From NCBI GenBank assembly GCA_025526935.1, contig JAHLKD010000029.1:310001-374000 (forward strand): 64,000 nucleotides of DNA, written 5' to 3'. Of this stretch, positions 42,239-52,890 are shown piece by piece. The translations under genes were made by a program, and so were the position numbers. The notes under the pieces were generated by a model. That model was not told the DNA's origin and did not search any database. It saw only the letters and a list, made by a program, of their open reading frames with translations. Source of the DNA: Cladochytrium replicatum. Lineage: Eukaryota; Chytridiomycota; Chytridiomycetes; Cladochytriales; Cladochytriaceae. How positions within the stretch are numbered: position 1 is the first letter of the stretch; every line of letters starts with the position of its first letter.

Positions 42239-43245
42239 ATGGCCACAGAGAAACACAGTTCCATTTCATCCTCCTACGCTGGGGTGATAAGTGCCACAAA
42301 CGGCATCGAATTTCCACCGTCGTACGAATCAGCTGCAGCTTCGACAATTTCCTATGAAAGTCCCACAATTCCTCCCTCCAACGATGGGTTCCTTGTTGTT
42401 TATCCACGAGAAAGCGTGGAATCAGTTGATAGCACAAGCAGGCTTATTCCAGCAGGTGAAATTGGAGGGCCCATTGGATATTCGAACGGGATTTACTCCG
42501 TCTCCGGCATAACCGAAGATGAGCAACAAGCAGTGCACCGCATCCTTGCTGCCATTTTAGGGACAGTTATTATTGTAAGCTGCGCTTACCTATTGATAAG
42601 TTTCTCATCATTTATTTGCTCCACCAGGCGTCTGGAGTGGACCTTGCTTGGTCGACCTTTATGTTTAGTTACGTTGTGACGACTTGGGCCACCTCAGTTG
42701 GGCTCATGCTACTTCCTATCTTCGGTGTCCCGTTGTACTTTCTTTCGTCGATAACTTGGAGGGGCCTGGCGCACGTTGACCTTATTTTCTCAACGTGAGT
42801 TCACTGAGTTAGTGTATGTAAGACAAAATAATCGAGTTTCTGCGATAGATTGCTTTACCCAACAAATGAACCGCTGAACCCATTTGTACCTCCCCCCGTA
42901 CTCCTCTCTCCGGCTCTTCAAGAACATATTATTGGAGCACCTTCCGCGGAAGCTCTCCGCAACGAACCTGCTCCTGAAGTCGAACTCAACTGGGAAACTG
43001 CGAGACTGACAATGTTGGCAACGAGCACTTGGAGAGCAGTTCTTTATTTCGTCATCCCCCGCTTTCTGCTTTCCGTGTTTGCAATAGTGGTATTCTGGGG
43101 CGTTATATTTCCGTATTGGCTTGTCTTTGGAGCGATCTGCGGAGGTTTTGCCTGGACTCCGGGGAAAGTTGTGTGGCCAATGGTGAAACTAATGTCAGCA
43201 TTCCCTAAACTTGCTGTTTCTCAAGTTCCAGAGCGTCGGTTTTAA
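42239..43245 (+). CDS. PPxY-bearing multi-pass membrane protein, paralogue 1 (3 exons)
   Basis: Exons 42239-42574, 42628-42794 and 42849-43245, with GT-AG introns of 53 and 54 nt, give about 299 residues. The N-terminal ~90 residues are Ser-rich and polar with FPPSYES near residue 25, a PPxY motif of the kind bound by WW domains of Nedd4/Rsp5 ubiquitin ligases. Three or four hydrophobic segments follow (around ILAAILGTVII, VVTTWATSVGLMLLPIFGVPLYF, AVLYFVIPRFLLSVFAIVVFWGVIFPYWLVFGAI), ending in PGKVVWPMVKLM. The ATG at 42239 was chosen because it begins the conserved N-terminus. The paralogue at 51463-52521 has the same intron positions and the same length of exon 2 (167 nt). The family is unknown to me; trafficking adaptor is a guess. 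Confidence 0.85.
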
Positions 43246-43430
43246 ATATAATGGGAAGGAACAATAAATAGCTGAGATCAACCAACAATCAGCTGTGATG
43301 ACGTACTTAAAAAGAAGCGATTTACAAATTGACGGAAAAGACGGATATATATTGTTGTTTAACATGTCATAGAATATTTAGACAAGGACAATTGGAGCAC
43401 ATCTGGGAATGAACTAATGCTGTCACTGCA

Positions 43431-45202
43431 TCACTGAGCATGTTTTCTGTCCTTCAGGACCACCTGGAAGGGAACCGTCTTCAGGGTGGTTCCAAGTGAT
43501 CCAGAGTCATCAATCCAATTCACTCCGGCAGGTTTTTCGATGTGAAAATGGTACGCAAGAGACGTGATCGCCAGAAATAGTTCCCTGCGTGCAAGGTACT
43601 GGCCAGGACAGTATCGACGACCAAATCCAAATTGAACCAAGTTTGCAGGATTGTCTTTCAGCAACGCAGTGTCCTTCCCGTCCACAGCGGCAAGTTTTTC
43701 GTTCTCAGCGAATCGAATGTAGCGTTCCGGGTCGAAAGCTTCCACGGGCTCGGTCCAGTACTTGGGATGACGGTGGATACGCCATATGTTATACCAAACA
43801 TAAGAGTCTTTCTGCACGAGTGTGCCGTCGAGTACGTCGTCTTGCGTAACAGAGTGGGGAAGTGCAAGAGGGGCAGGCGGCCTCAACCGGAGTAGCTATA
43901 AACAGAATATTAGAACCATTGAATTATTGAATTGAAAAGGAGAATGTGTACCTCAGTGATCACAGCGTTTGCGTACGGAAGGTTCGGCTCGTCGTCCATG
44001 CTCGGCACTCTTCCATCTTTGATCTTGGCATCGATTTCTTCTTGAAGGCATTTCAACACTTTTGGGTGGTTAGCCATGAAACTGAAGAAGTAGATAATAG
44101 TTGTTGCCGATGTGTCTACGACAAGAATATTCATAAAGTAGACAAAAAACAGCACATCAATAAACTTACCAACACCAGCAAAAATGAGGTCGATTAGGAT
44201 GTTGATGACTCCCGAATCGTGTAGCTTGGAAGATGGATCCCGTTCCATCTGTAGTAACAGCTTGCCGAGGAAAGTGTCTTGAGCATTTTTGTTGACAACC
44301 TCGTCCAAGGACGCCAGGCGCACCTTCACCCCTTTCATCTCGCGAACAAACCAGACGTCGCGGCGCTTGATCGCCGCTCTCATGCGATCCCAAGCTTTCA
44401 GGGGTAGATACCTCATGACCGGGACAAGGTCACTCACTTTGCCTATCATCGTGGCACTATTGACACCTTTGATGATCTCGATTAGCTCGATGTAGAGTGG
44501 ATCGGTGGGATCTCGAGAGACTCCAAAGAGGACATTGATCATCACATTGAAGGGGAAGCTACGTGCTGCGGTCTCCGGATCGAACTGTCAAAAATGGGCA
44601 AACTTTAATTCTCACAATTGGCAGGATTGTCATCGGTTCGCACCGGCGTGCCGTTGCAGCGCTGTTTGAGGGTGTCCACAAGCTTCGCGACTCCAGAAGT
44701 CAGCAATGAGTCGTAGTCTTTGACTGCGGTGTTAGACAGCAAGGGGTGAATGAGCTTTCGGTAGCTTTTCCATTGCTCATCAGAAGGCATAGACAAAATA
44801 TTTCCATGACCGTCATAGAGGAAGAAGTCGCGAATGAACTACAATGTGATTGTTTATATAAGCGCTGAATGAACGATGAGTGAGCAGTACCTTGGGTGGT
44901 GGGCGCGTTGAGTAGATAATGGATCGTTGATCCGCTGTTGTTTTCTTCGCCGCCTCAGGACTCGAAATGATCGTCCACGCCTGTCCCATCACTTGAAGGC
45001 TGAGAATATCCCCATACTTGTCGGCAAGCTTTGCGAACACAATGTGGAGATTGTTAACGTCATCGAAGAGATAAAAGTGACCAATTAAGGGCAGCCGAAT
45101 CGGTTTCCCAGGAGCAGTCAATTGTTGCACGACAATCGATCCAATGATTGCAGCAACGAGGCCAGCAATCGCGCACGTTATGAGAATGAGCAGCACACCC
45201 AT
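43431..45202 (-). CDS. Cytochrome P450 monooxygenase (5 exons)
   Basis: Exons 45202-44891, 44838-44644, 44584-44170, 44115-43952 and 43895-43431, all GT-AG, keep frame and give 516 residues, the normal P450 size. The N-terminus is a membrane anchor (ILITCAIAGLVAAIIGSIVV), then the Pro-rich hinge and RLPLIGHFY. The I-helix is AGVDTSATT, with its codons split by intron 3. The K-helix ExxR is ELLRLRPP, spliced across intron 4; then PERYI, and the heme loop FGFGRRYCPGQYL with the Cys ligand. All residues for heme binding and oxygen activation are present. It sits in the ER membrane and oxidises a small hydrophobic substrate that cannot be guessed. It is convergent with the PPxY gene. Confidence 0.93.
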
Positions 45203-45415
45203 CGCGATTTGGCTAGTCTAGATAACTAAAATTTGCTGGCGTGGTGCTCGCAGTTTAAATTTGTTTTGTGGTGAAGGTTTGGAATCACGCACCACATATT
45301 TATCACATGGCAACTTTGTTGTGCTGAAGAACGGATTCTATTGTGATGATAACCGATCAATCACTCCAAGCTACGGCTCACCCTTTTCAAGCTCATGGCT
45401 TTTGTCCAGCCAAGA

Positions 45416-46544
45416 TCACGACGAGAAAGTTTGCTCATTATCCCGCAGCCTGAAGAACGCTTCTCTCGCACCAGCCTTATGTTCTGGGTGTCGAGGATTG
45501 TTCTTTTCATACATTAGCTTCATCATGCTTATGTGTTGCCCATCGACCATCGTCCACATTGGATTCAGGATCTCTGCCATTCCTGGATTCTTTCGCGTCG
45601 CAACATCAAAAGGCGTTTCACCTTCCTTGTCACGCAAAGTGGGATCAGCTCCGAGCAAAAGCAAAGAAGAGGCTAATCGTCGGTGATTGTAGAACGCGCA
45701 TCGGTGGAGGGGTGTATACCCACTCTCAGTCTGATTGTCGACGTCTGCACCTCCCCGAACAAGCTCCAATGCGACTTCGTAGCAACCTTTCCAAGCAGCT
45801 TGGTCGAGAGGTGTCTCCCCTCTTGAGGTGCGTGGATCGATGGGGTGGCCTCTTGAGAGAAGGAACTCGACAATGTCATCACGATTATATTGGGCGGCTT
45901 GATGAAGCAGCGTAAGATTATCACCTACACAATCCCGAGTCAATATGTTAACCAAAAGCTCTAGATTTCAGTATGGTGAGACTCACCAACATAGACCACA
46001 ACCTTGCCAAGCTTATCGACAACAAAGCGAGTGTCTTCAACAGATTGGACCCCAATGGTGATATTCAGTGCGATGTGCATGGTGGACGGATCTCGAATCA
46101 GCGTTATCATATCCGCCATCTGCGGGTTGTCTTCCTCTTCCATCATGTTCGTGGCCAAACCACAATTGATATCCGTGCCACCAACCTTACCACAATATGT
46201 GGTTGTTCATATATTAATTAAGAGAATAAATCAATTCTTTCCTGCATTCAGCCAACCTAATTCATCGATCGCAATGCACGCGGCGGTTGTGCGTTCAGCA
46301 CACTGCCAGCCGGTCGCTCTGCAATAGAACCGTTCGATTTTAAGTTGGCCAACAGCAGCGCATGCTCTATCACGCCAATGCATAAGTCCATCTGAGTGAA
46401 CTTATTCTACCCATGTTCTACCCATCAATGTCAGGTCTAGCAAATCGTAAGAGTGATCCAATGCGTTACCTTAAAACGAGCCATTCCCTGCTTTATGTTT
46501 GCGAGTGGTGTTAAATCGGTCATTCCGTTGCCAAGGTCATCCAT
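45416..46544 (-). CDS. Ankyrin-repeat protein (5' exons uncertain)
   Basis: The last exon, 45924-45416, and the preceding one, ending at 45987, are joined by a 62-nt GT-AG intron in frame (VVYVG|DNLTLLHQAAQ). They give about three and a half ankyrin repeats: NLTLLHQAAQYNRDDIVEFLLSRG, ETPLDQAAWKGCYEVALELVRGG, YTPLHRCAFYNHRRLASSLLLLG, ETPFDVATRK. The exon upstream is open at least from 46146 (MMEEEDNPQMADMIT) and may start at 46187. A good first exon lies at 46544-46470 (MDDLGNGMTDLTPLANIK) with donor GTAACG, but the exon(s) between 46391 and 46190 could not be resolved. It is a protein-interaction scaffold of unknown role, 213 bp upstream of the P450 gene and on the same strand. Confidence 0.7.
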
Positions 46545-46615
46545 TTTGCCCTTTTAAATGTTTATCAGAGGAACTATCTTCATAACGAAGGTGCTTTGTT
46601 CACCTTCACGTTTCT

Positions 46616-47960
46616 AATTCTCCGAGATGCGAGCTAACTCGTTTGTGAGCTGATTGACGGTTGTGCTGGAGCCGTTGCACTTCTGCTCGAGTTTCGAAAG
46701 CTGATCTTGACGATTTTGGTATATTCCTCCGTCTTACACGCCAAATCAGCATGGTTTGCCAAGTGAGCCAAAAGCTTGTACCTGGCTCTCCAACTGAGTG
46801 TTGATGTACTTTTCTATGCTCGAAATCTTCTCCAAGTTCTGGATCTCCGAGTGACGTTTCGGGATATGGACTTATGTTTCAGAAAGAATGGATGCAAAAG
46901 ACTTCGTGAACGGAATGGACGTCAGCATTTGATTGACGGGTCGGACGTAATGCACAAAACCTGTCCGTGATATTCCATCTGCTCGACATGAATCCTCCCA
47001 TCCTTGTATCGGTATGTAATTGAACCTTTAAGAGCGGAGTTACACTCTCAACTTCTCAACGCCAAGCAGCCGGATCAAGGTGTGGTTTTGCTGCCTGAAA
47101 GCTGTTGATTTGGTTTGAAGCGATTGTTCAACAGCTCAGACTTTTCCGGTCCACTTACGGTGCATCCGCTGGATCAATGGCTGTAATTGCATTGTGCGGC
47201 AATCCATCCACAACCATGTCTTCGTCGTCCGATACGGCAGCTTGCCATAATTCCTCGATTGCGTCCATAGTCACCTCGGCATGGGCGTATACTTCCGCCT
47301 CTTCAGGAAAGCTGCAATTTCCTGTTAGATTTACTGACGAACTTACAGTCTGAGACCTAATCATCCGCGGTATGGACAGGTTTCTACAGTTGGAGCTTCT
47401 CGGAAGCACGGTCAGTAAGAGTCTGCAGCACGTAGATGTCGCTTCATCATGAGCCTGTCGAAGCGCCAGTTCAGTCCATACTCAAAGGGAATAATTAGTA
47501 CCACGAGTCTTTGTCGACAAAAGCTCTTAGCAATGTTCGCAGAGGTTGCGTTTGGATCATCAAACTGGCCCGGTCGATCAAAATGAACTCCGCAACTTTT
47601 CGGCAACCACGAGAAGGGACACGTAAAGTTAATACGTTTTGGTATGAAGCTGACACCACGAAGTGATGTCGAGTTAAGGGTTTCAGCCGCTTTTAGGATA
47701 TCAAGAGAAATTTAGAAACAATAGACACTTTTCCATGCTTCTGATCTTCCATGGCCTTGCAATAATCCTTGTCATAGGTCGTGACGTTCGGTCGCCCTTA
47801 ATCCAGTCTACCTCTTCCGAACAGGCTCACACATAAAGTGCTCGTCTCTCCAAAATTCCAGCTCCAGGTATTCTTGGGTATTGCACAATCATGAGCCAAT
47901 TGCTGATTCGCTTTTCAGTCAGAGCTTCTCGCCCAGGTCCGCGAAAACCGCCTAGGGCTT
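46616..47960 (-). CDS. Unidentified intron-rich gene (exons partly resolved)
   Basis: Several minus-strand blocks read like protein between plausible splice sites: around 47920-47835 (LTEKRISNWLMIVQYPRIPGAG), 47690-47500 (LKPLTRHHFVVSASYQNVL then EFILIDRASLMIQTQPLRTLL), 47300-47160 (SFPEEAEVYAHAEVTMDAI then DDEDMVVDG), ~46870-46780 (RHSEIQNLEKISSIEKYI) and a last coiled-coil block QLSKLEQKCNGSSTTVNQL with stop TAG at 46616. I could not join them into one uninterrupted frame, so the gene may have very short exons, or it may be decayed. No family is recognised. Treat limits as approximate. Confidence 0.35.
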
Positions 47961-48032
47961 CAGATTCGACGGGACCACTGGGTACCGTTTGCCGTCCTTA
48001 GCGGGATCAGCAACCAGTCGCCCTGCGACAGC

Positions 48033-48512
48033 ATGTTCAATCAACTCCTGCCAGAGTCGATGAGCACCAATAAGAACCTTGTACCGTTCCCCGGTCCAAA
48101 GTACACCCTTCCTATCCAGAACAGTCTCGGGCACACGTGGAAAGTACCTCAAGCGGTCGAGGACACGGTGGTGAAGCTGTGCCAGGTGTTGACCCGGTTA
48201 CCTAAATCCGATGTCTGCGGAGGAACAACGAGGGCGTCAAGGGATGCTGCGGTGGATGAAGTCGACGGAAACAAGCTAGAAGAACGACGATTTTTGCCTA
48301 AAATGAGCGAAGAAGGGAAACCGAGGTTTTTGTTGTGGTGGGGGCGGGAAGAGTACAAAACTGTTGTATATAAGAATGATCTGGAGTGGCCAGACTACGC
48401 GAAACATGCCCAGATGGAGCTGATCAGAGCGCGGTATCCGAACGTACCTGGGATTCGCGAGGAGTTGAAGGGGATCAAAGCGAACTTCGATGTTCGCAAA
48501 TTTATTGGATAA
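48033..48512 (+). CDS. Hypothetical protein, plus strand
   Basis: An ORF of up to 159 codons is open to a TGA before 48513. The second half looks coding, with RFLLWWGREEYKTVVYKND and AHAQMELIRARYPNVPG-like composition (acidic/basic alternation, aromatic residues). It is convergent with U2AF35, whose stop is 75 bp away. The 5' part overlaps a minus-strand ORF (48152-47952) that also looks plausible, and an upstream exon beginning at ATG 47891 (MSQLLIRFSVRAS, a mitochondrial-targeting-like start) could be spliced on. I do not recognise it. Confidence 0.4.
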   Translation: MFNQLLPESMSTNKNLVPFPGPKYTLPIQNSLGHTWKVPQAVEDTVVKLCQVLTRLPKSDVCGGTTRASRDAAVDEVDGNKLEERRFLPKMSEEGKPRFLLWWGREEYKTVVYKNDLEWPDYAKHAQMELIRARYPNVPGIREELKGIKANFDVRKFIG

Positions 48513-48586
48513 AGAGCATCCAAAGAGCATATCCGTAAGTTAAAATTACAAATCTTAATTCTTTGAAAAGGTGACATTGTTTCCCA

Positions 48587-49549
48587 TTAACGCCTCCTCC
48601 CATACGGACTCCTCTCCCGTGAATGACTGCGGCTCCGACTACCAACCTTCCTCCTTCCACCACGATGGTCACCATCCGCGTTGCCGGCACGATCTTTCTC
48701 TCCCTGCAGTACGCGAACACTCTTGCGCTGTGCTTCGTAAAGCTCCTTCCGAAGCTGCCGTGACACCATCTTCAAGTGCATAAAGTTACAGAAGCCACCA
48801 CGGGTGCATTCAGCATTCTCGTATTGACGACAGCAAGCTGAGCAAATTTAGCCGAAGCTCATCAATAATGGTGATGAAATATTTACCTTCTCGAAAATCG
48901 GTAACCGGCGACAACTCAGCGTACAAAGGACGACCTGGGGTTTATAAATTTAGGTTGATTTTAAAAGAATAACGACGGGAACAGGCCTGCGTAAAATCGA
49001 TTGTTCAGGCTGTCCACCGCCTTCTGCGCGTCGTCTTCAAACTTGTACCGAACATAAACGTCTGAATAAAACATTGAGAAGGGATGAACATCGGAAACTT
49101 TCCTGTACTCACTTCCGACGAGGTGGTCGCCGACGTTGTCACACACATTCATCTCTTCAACTTCACCATACTTTGCTAGCTCGATGAATATGTCTTCCCA
49201 GAACAAATCAAAGTGCTCCTGAAGTTGTTCTTCGGTCATTGTGCAAGTCGCCAGGTGAGCTGGGTTTTGGTAGACGTTTGCTACAAGGACGGTCTGCGAG
49301 TAAGTAGGCTTAACGTGCTTCCTAGAGCATCTATCTCCGTGTCTGCAAGCCCCGATTTTGAAGTAGAAGGAGCAATTGACTCTAGAGATGGAGATAGTCC
49401 CTTGTCAGTGGTGGGCCACAAATCAACAGCTGTGTACACTCACTTGTCTTTCTCTGTGCCGTAAATGGAAGCGAGATAGTCTACAAGGGAGGCGGTCAGC
49501 GCTTTCATCTCACATCCAAAGTCCCGATTTTCGTTCTCTCACCTGCCAT
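48587..49549 (-). CDS. U2AF1: U2AF35, small subunit of the U2 snRNP auxiliary factor (6 exons)
   Basis: Exons 49549-49543, 49480-49444, 49381-49113, 49061-48987, 48934-48887 and 48837-48587 give 228 residues that follow U2AF35 from end to end: [15 protein letters not shown], a first C3H zinc finger ([20 protein letters not shown], spacing C8C5C3H), the atypical RRM ([20 protein letters not shown], then [15 protein letters not shown]), [14 protein letters not shown], a second finger (C7C5C3H ending CNFMH) and a short RS tail [10 protein letters not shown]. It recognises the AG of 3' splice sites with U2AF65 in the nucleus. Intron 4 (48986-48935) must have a GC donor to keep this frame. The first exon is only 7 nt. 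Confidence 0.95.
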
Positions 49550-49944
49550 TTCGTTTGAGGTCAGACCATGATCACGTGAAACAAAACGTCAATTACTTCA
49601 CGAAATGTTTTTCGAACAAGGGGACATTTCCAGTTTGCCAGGATATGCTGGCTATGGGGAACAATAAAAATATGACTTGGTGATTAAATTCTCCATGAAC
49701 TTACTGCTCTGTCTCAGGTGCTGGAGCACCATTAAGCTCAAGATTTGCTTACAGTTTGTATGTCTGCACACATTTCCTGGATATAATTGTTTATTCAGTC
49801 GATTCACACGTAGCAGAAAGAATGCAGGAGCTTAAATTTTCAAAATGGCGTTAAGATGCCTTCAATAGAGGCATTCTTAAGTCATCAAGTCGCAGTCCAT
49901 GACGTCTGTTTCCACCATTCGAGGACAGAAAGCATGCCCGTTTT

Positions 49945-50148
49945 TCACTCCTCTACCTTCCACCAGTCAAGAGTATCAATTCGGCAAAATTTGGTCGCTT
50001 TGCAGATTGCACCACCAGAATAGTCCAAGGAGAGGCCGCTGGAGACCCGCCAATTCGGTTTAACCACATCAGGAGCTTCAGTGAACATTATGGAGGAAAG
50101 CAAATATAGACAGTTTTGTTGATGAACATTTAAAATAGGATAAATCAT
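49945..50148 (-). other. Unassigned minus-strand ORF, 67 codons
   Basis: A small ORF downstream of the hydrolase contains KPNWRVSSGLSLDYSGGAI and ends RIDTLDWWKVEE. It could be a terminal exon or chance. Nothing else is evident from 49550 to 50174 apart from the presumed promoter of U2AF35. Confidence 0.2.
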
Positions 50149-50174
50149 CTCAGTCGCTTGGATCTCCGCAGTTA

Positions 50175-51137
50175 CTAATCTGCTTTTTGGCGCTCCGGCG
50201 CTTCTGGGCTCGTTGCCGTATTATTCGAGCTACCACTTTCTTGGCTTGATTCTGCTCTACCGAAGTTGCCACTTGATTGGTGAAAACTTGCCCAAGTTGG
50301 CTCCTGCTCTTTCCAGGTCAATTTGATCGTCCCCTCAGCGATGTTAACGTTACAGTCTCCCTGTTCCCAGCCTTTCACCACCCAACCTTCCTTGCAAACT
50401 GCAGGAAACTGGACAACTTCCTCCAACCAACCCACAATCAAGCCCGACACAATTTTTATCCACACATCCTCGCCGTCCTCAACACCATTCCAACCCTTTT
50501 TCCAAATCTTTAGCCCGTGATCCGCCCCCTCTACTACCGCTTCCCAATTCTTCGCGGCGCACAAGCTCCTCGCATCCCGAAAAACCTCTCCGTCCGTATA
50601 TGTGTCCCTTGTGCCCCTGATGAACAGAACCCGGACATCGTTCGGAAGGGAGCTAACGAGTCCCTTTCGCTCGTCCAGGTCGGAAGCAATCCGTGCGGAG
50701 TCCGGACGACCGAGAACTGGAAAGGCAAGGCAAACACCTTTACGATCCCCATCAGGTTCGCAGAGGATTTTTGCGACCACACGTGCACCCATCGAGCGGC
50801 CAACCATTATGAAATGCGCGTAACGACTACGCATCCATGTCTGAACGGTATGTGCTTGGCGAATGCGCGCTTCAAGGTTCCCGCCCATAGTGAAACGCAG
50901 GACTGGAAGCCCATGGTGTGTGGTGAGATACTCGCACAATGGCTTCACGTCGCCAGAGTCCATATCGCCTCCTGACCCATGAAGGAACATCACACCATAA
51001 CGGATTACCGTCGACGAATCAGATGCTTCAGGAGACGTTTGAGCAACTGAATCGCTGATTGGTGTGGTGAGCGTTGCTTTAATATCCTTTCCATCGTTGC
51101 GTGGAATTTGAAAGCTCGTTGAGTTGAGCTGGTGCAT
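50175..51137 (-). CDS. TEX30/KANL3-like alpha/beta hydrolase
   Basis: A single exon. The core is the dienelactone-hydrolase-like fold seen in TEX30: VMFLHGSGGDMDSG (oxyanion-loop region), LPVLRFTMGGN, the nucleophile elbow VGRSMGARVVA with Ser, AFPVLGRPDSAR, VLFIRGTRDTYTD with the candidate acid, and EGADHGLKIWKK with the His. All three catalytic positions are present. A C-terminal extension of ~110 residues ends Ser/Glu-rich. I prefer ATG 51137 (MHQLNSTSFQIPR), because the frame upstream to ATG 51233 adds a hydrophobic segment absent from the family; the longer start is possible. The substrate is unknown. Confidence 0.8.
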   Translation of the reverse strand: MHQLNSTSFQIPRNDGKDIKATLTTPISDSVAQTSPEASDSSTVIRYGVMFLHGSGGDMDSGDVKPLCEYLTTHHGLPVLRFTMGGNLEARIRQAHTVQTWMRSRYAHFIMVGRSMGARVVAKILCEPDGDRKGVCLAFPVLGRPDSARIASDLDERKGLVSSLPNDVRVLFIRGTRDTYTDGEVFRDARSLCAAKNWEAVVEGADHGLKIWKKGWNGVEDGEDVWIKIVSGLIVGWLEEVVQFPAVCKEGWVVKGWEQGDCNVNIAEGTIKLTWKEQEPTWASFHQSSGNFGRAESSQESGSSNNTATSPEAPERQKAD

Positions 51138-51462
51138 CTGGGAGACTTCGAAATTCCCAGCCACTTCCCCACATAAAACGATTTGGATTAATCGAAGATA
51201 ACTATCATAAACATACAAGATAGCCCATGTCATAACAATATACTACATTATTTAAACTGAATACATTACAAAGAAGAAATAATATTAAAGCCAAAATGAA
51301 TGGATCCACGAACCCGTTTGACCAATCAGAAGGTCACAGTAAGGCTGATCAATCACATCCCGGACGCTTATGCTCGAAGTTGGCGGGAAATATAGCTGGA
51401 TAACGGATTCACTAGCATGGTGTAGCTCAGCGGCACACCAGCTGTGCGGTGATCGACGTGGA

Positions 51463-52521
51463 TCAAAACTTTCTCTCGCTCAAAAGCGACACAGCAAGAC
51501 CAGGATAGACTGCCATGAGCTTGACCATCGGCCACATTGTTCTTCCCGGCGTCCACATGAATCCCAAGCACCCGACTCCAAAGAGCAGCCAGAAGGGGAA
51601 GATGATCAACCAGAACAAGCAGAACGCCAATAGCGAAAGCACAAATCGGGGTATGGTGAAATAAATGATCGCTCTCCAGGTGCTGAGAGCGAACATAGTC
51701 AGTGCCCCGGTGCGCCAGGTGTAATCACTCTTTGCAAGTGGAGGTGCCGGGTCTTCACGTAGTGCATCTGCAGATGGAGACTCCATTATATGCTTGTGGA
51801 GCACTGGGAATAGAATCAATGGGAGTGGAACGCAAGGTTTAAGCTGCCACACCGTCGGGAAGAAGGAGCTGCAAGATCAAAATGTTCAGGACTGACAACA
51901 ATAGAACATAGGCTTTGGCTTACGTTGATAGTATGAGGTCGACGTGGGCAAGAGCTCTCCATGAAATGGCAAATATAAAGTACAGCGGAAGTCCCAAGAT
52001 TGGGACTATCATGCACACAACGGCTGTCGTCCATGTTGTTACCACGTAGCAGAATGCAAATGTTGCCCAGAGAAGGTCCAGTCCCGCAGCCTGATCAAGA
52101 AGAATTAGTCCAACGAATTCCATTTGAGGAGAATAGCACAAACAATAATCACAGTTCCTGCAATGGTCACCCATATGTGGTGCGAGTCGTGCTTCTGATC
52201 TTCCTTGATCAACGTGCTGACGTCGGGAGCGTAATACAAAGTGCTAAAACCACCAAAGCCAACAACGTTCTGACCCGAGATGAGTTTGGTACTGCTGTAG
52301 ACCGTTTCAGCAAGGTGTGGGTGAATCGCGGGCATGTCATTGTTGCATGGTGGGATTGGGTGAACGGCCTCATACGAGGGTGGAACATCGATTTCAATAA
52401 CTGTAGTACCACTTGATGAGGGGGCGCTGGAGAATTGGAAGGCTGGGTTGGGCTTTTCTTTTGTCATTGAGTGTTGATTCTCTGCGACATACGAGCTTGA
52501 AGCGTTTTGCACGTCAGACAT
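51463..52521 (-). CDS. PPxY-bearing multi-pass membrane protein, paralogue 2 (3 exons)
   Basis: Exons 52521-52144, 52090-51924 and 51868-51463 with GT-AG introns of 53 and 55 nt give about 316 residues. The intron phases and the 167-nt second exon match paralogue 1 at 42239-43245. It has VPPSYEAV in a polar N-terminus, then GTVII, VVTTWTTAVVCMIVPILGLPLYF, SWRALAHVDLIL and AIIYFTIPRFVLSLLAFCLFWLIIFPFWLLFG, ending RTMWPMVKLMAVYPGLAVS. The soluble N-terminus is otherwise unlike its sister, so only the PPxY site and the membrane region are constrained. The start was chosen as the first ATG before the conserved part. The 5' neighbour on the same strand is the coiled-coil gene. 51240-51460 and 52522-52890 show nothing recognisable. 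Confidence 0.85.
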
Positions 52522-52890
52522 GTTTGGTGTGTTCTGTTCGTGGAGTGTCACGCTGGATTTAGCAATCTTTTGATTTGTTGCACGCTGATCCGCCGTGATC
52601 CACCAACAGCTTACACCATCAACCAATGGCACGGCTGCTTCCCCAATCACACACTGCCAAATTGCGTATATATCCTATGCGATTTCGTTTGCGATCTTCG
52701 AATTACATTTATTTGCATTCGAATAAAATCGAAATAAAAAATGATAATCGCCGCACAAAATGTGCCCGATATCGACTTGACAAAATAAAATAGGAATAAA
52801 AATCCTTCATCAAAGGAAAATGAAGATCACTCGCTTGATAGGTATCGCGTTAAACTGTTTCGTCTACACCCTTTTGTTTCATCCATTCAC

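Noticed and set aside
50517-50975. 152-codon plus ORF opposite the alpha/beta hydrolase
   Set aside because: The minus strand carries all catalytic motifs of the hydrolase; this frame shows none.
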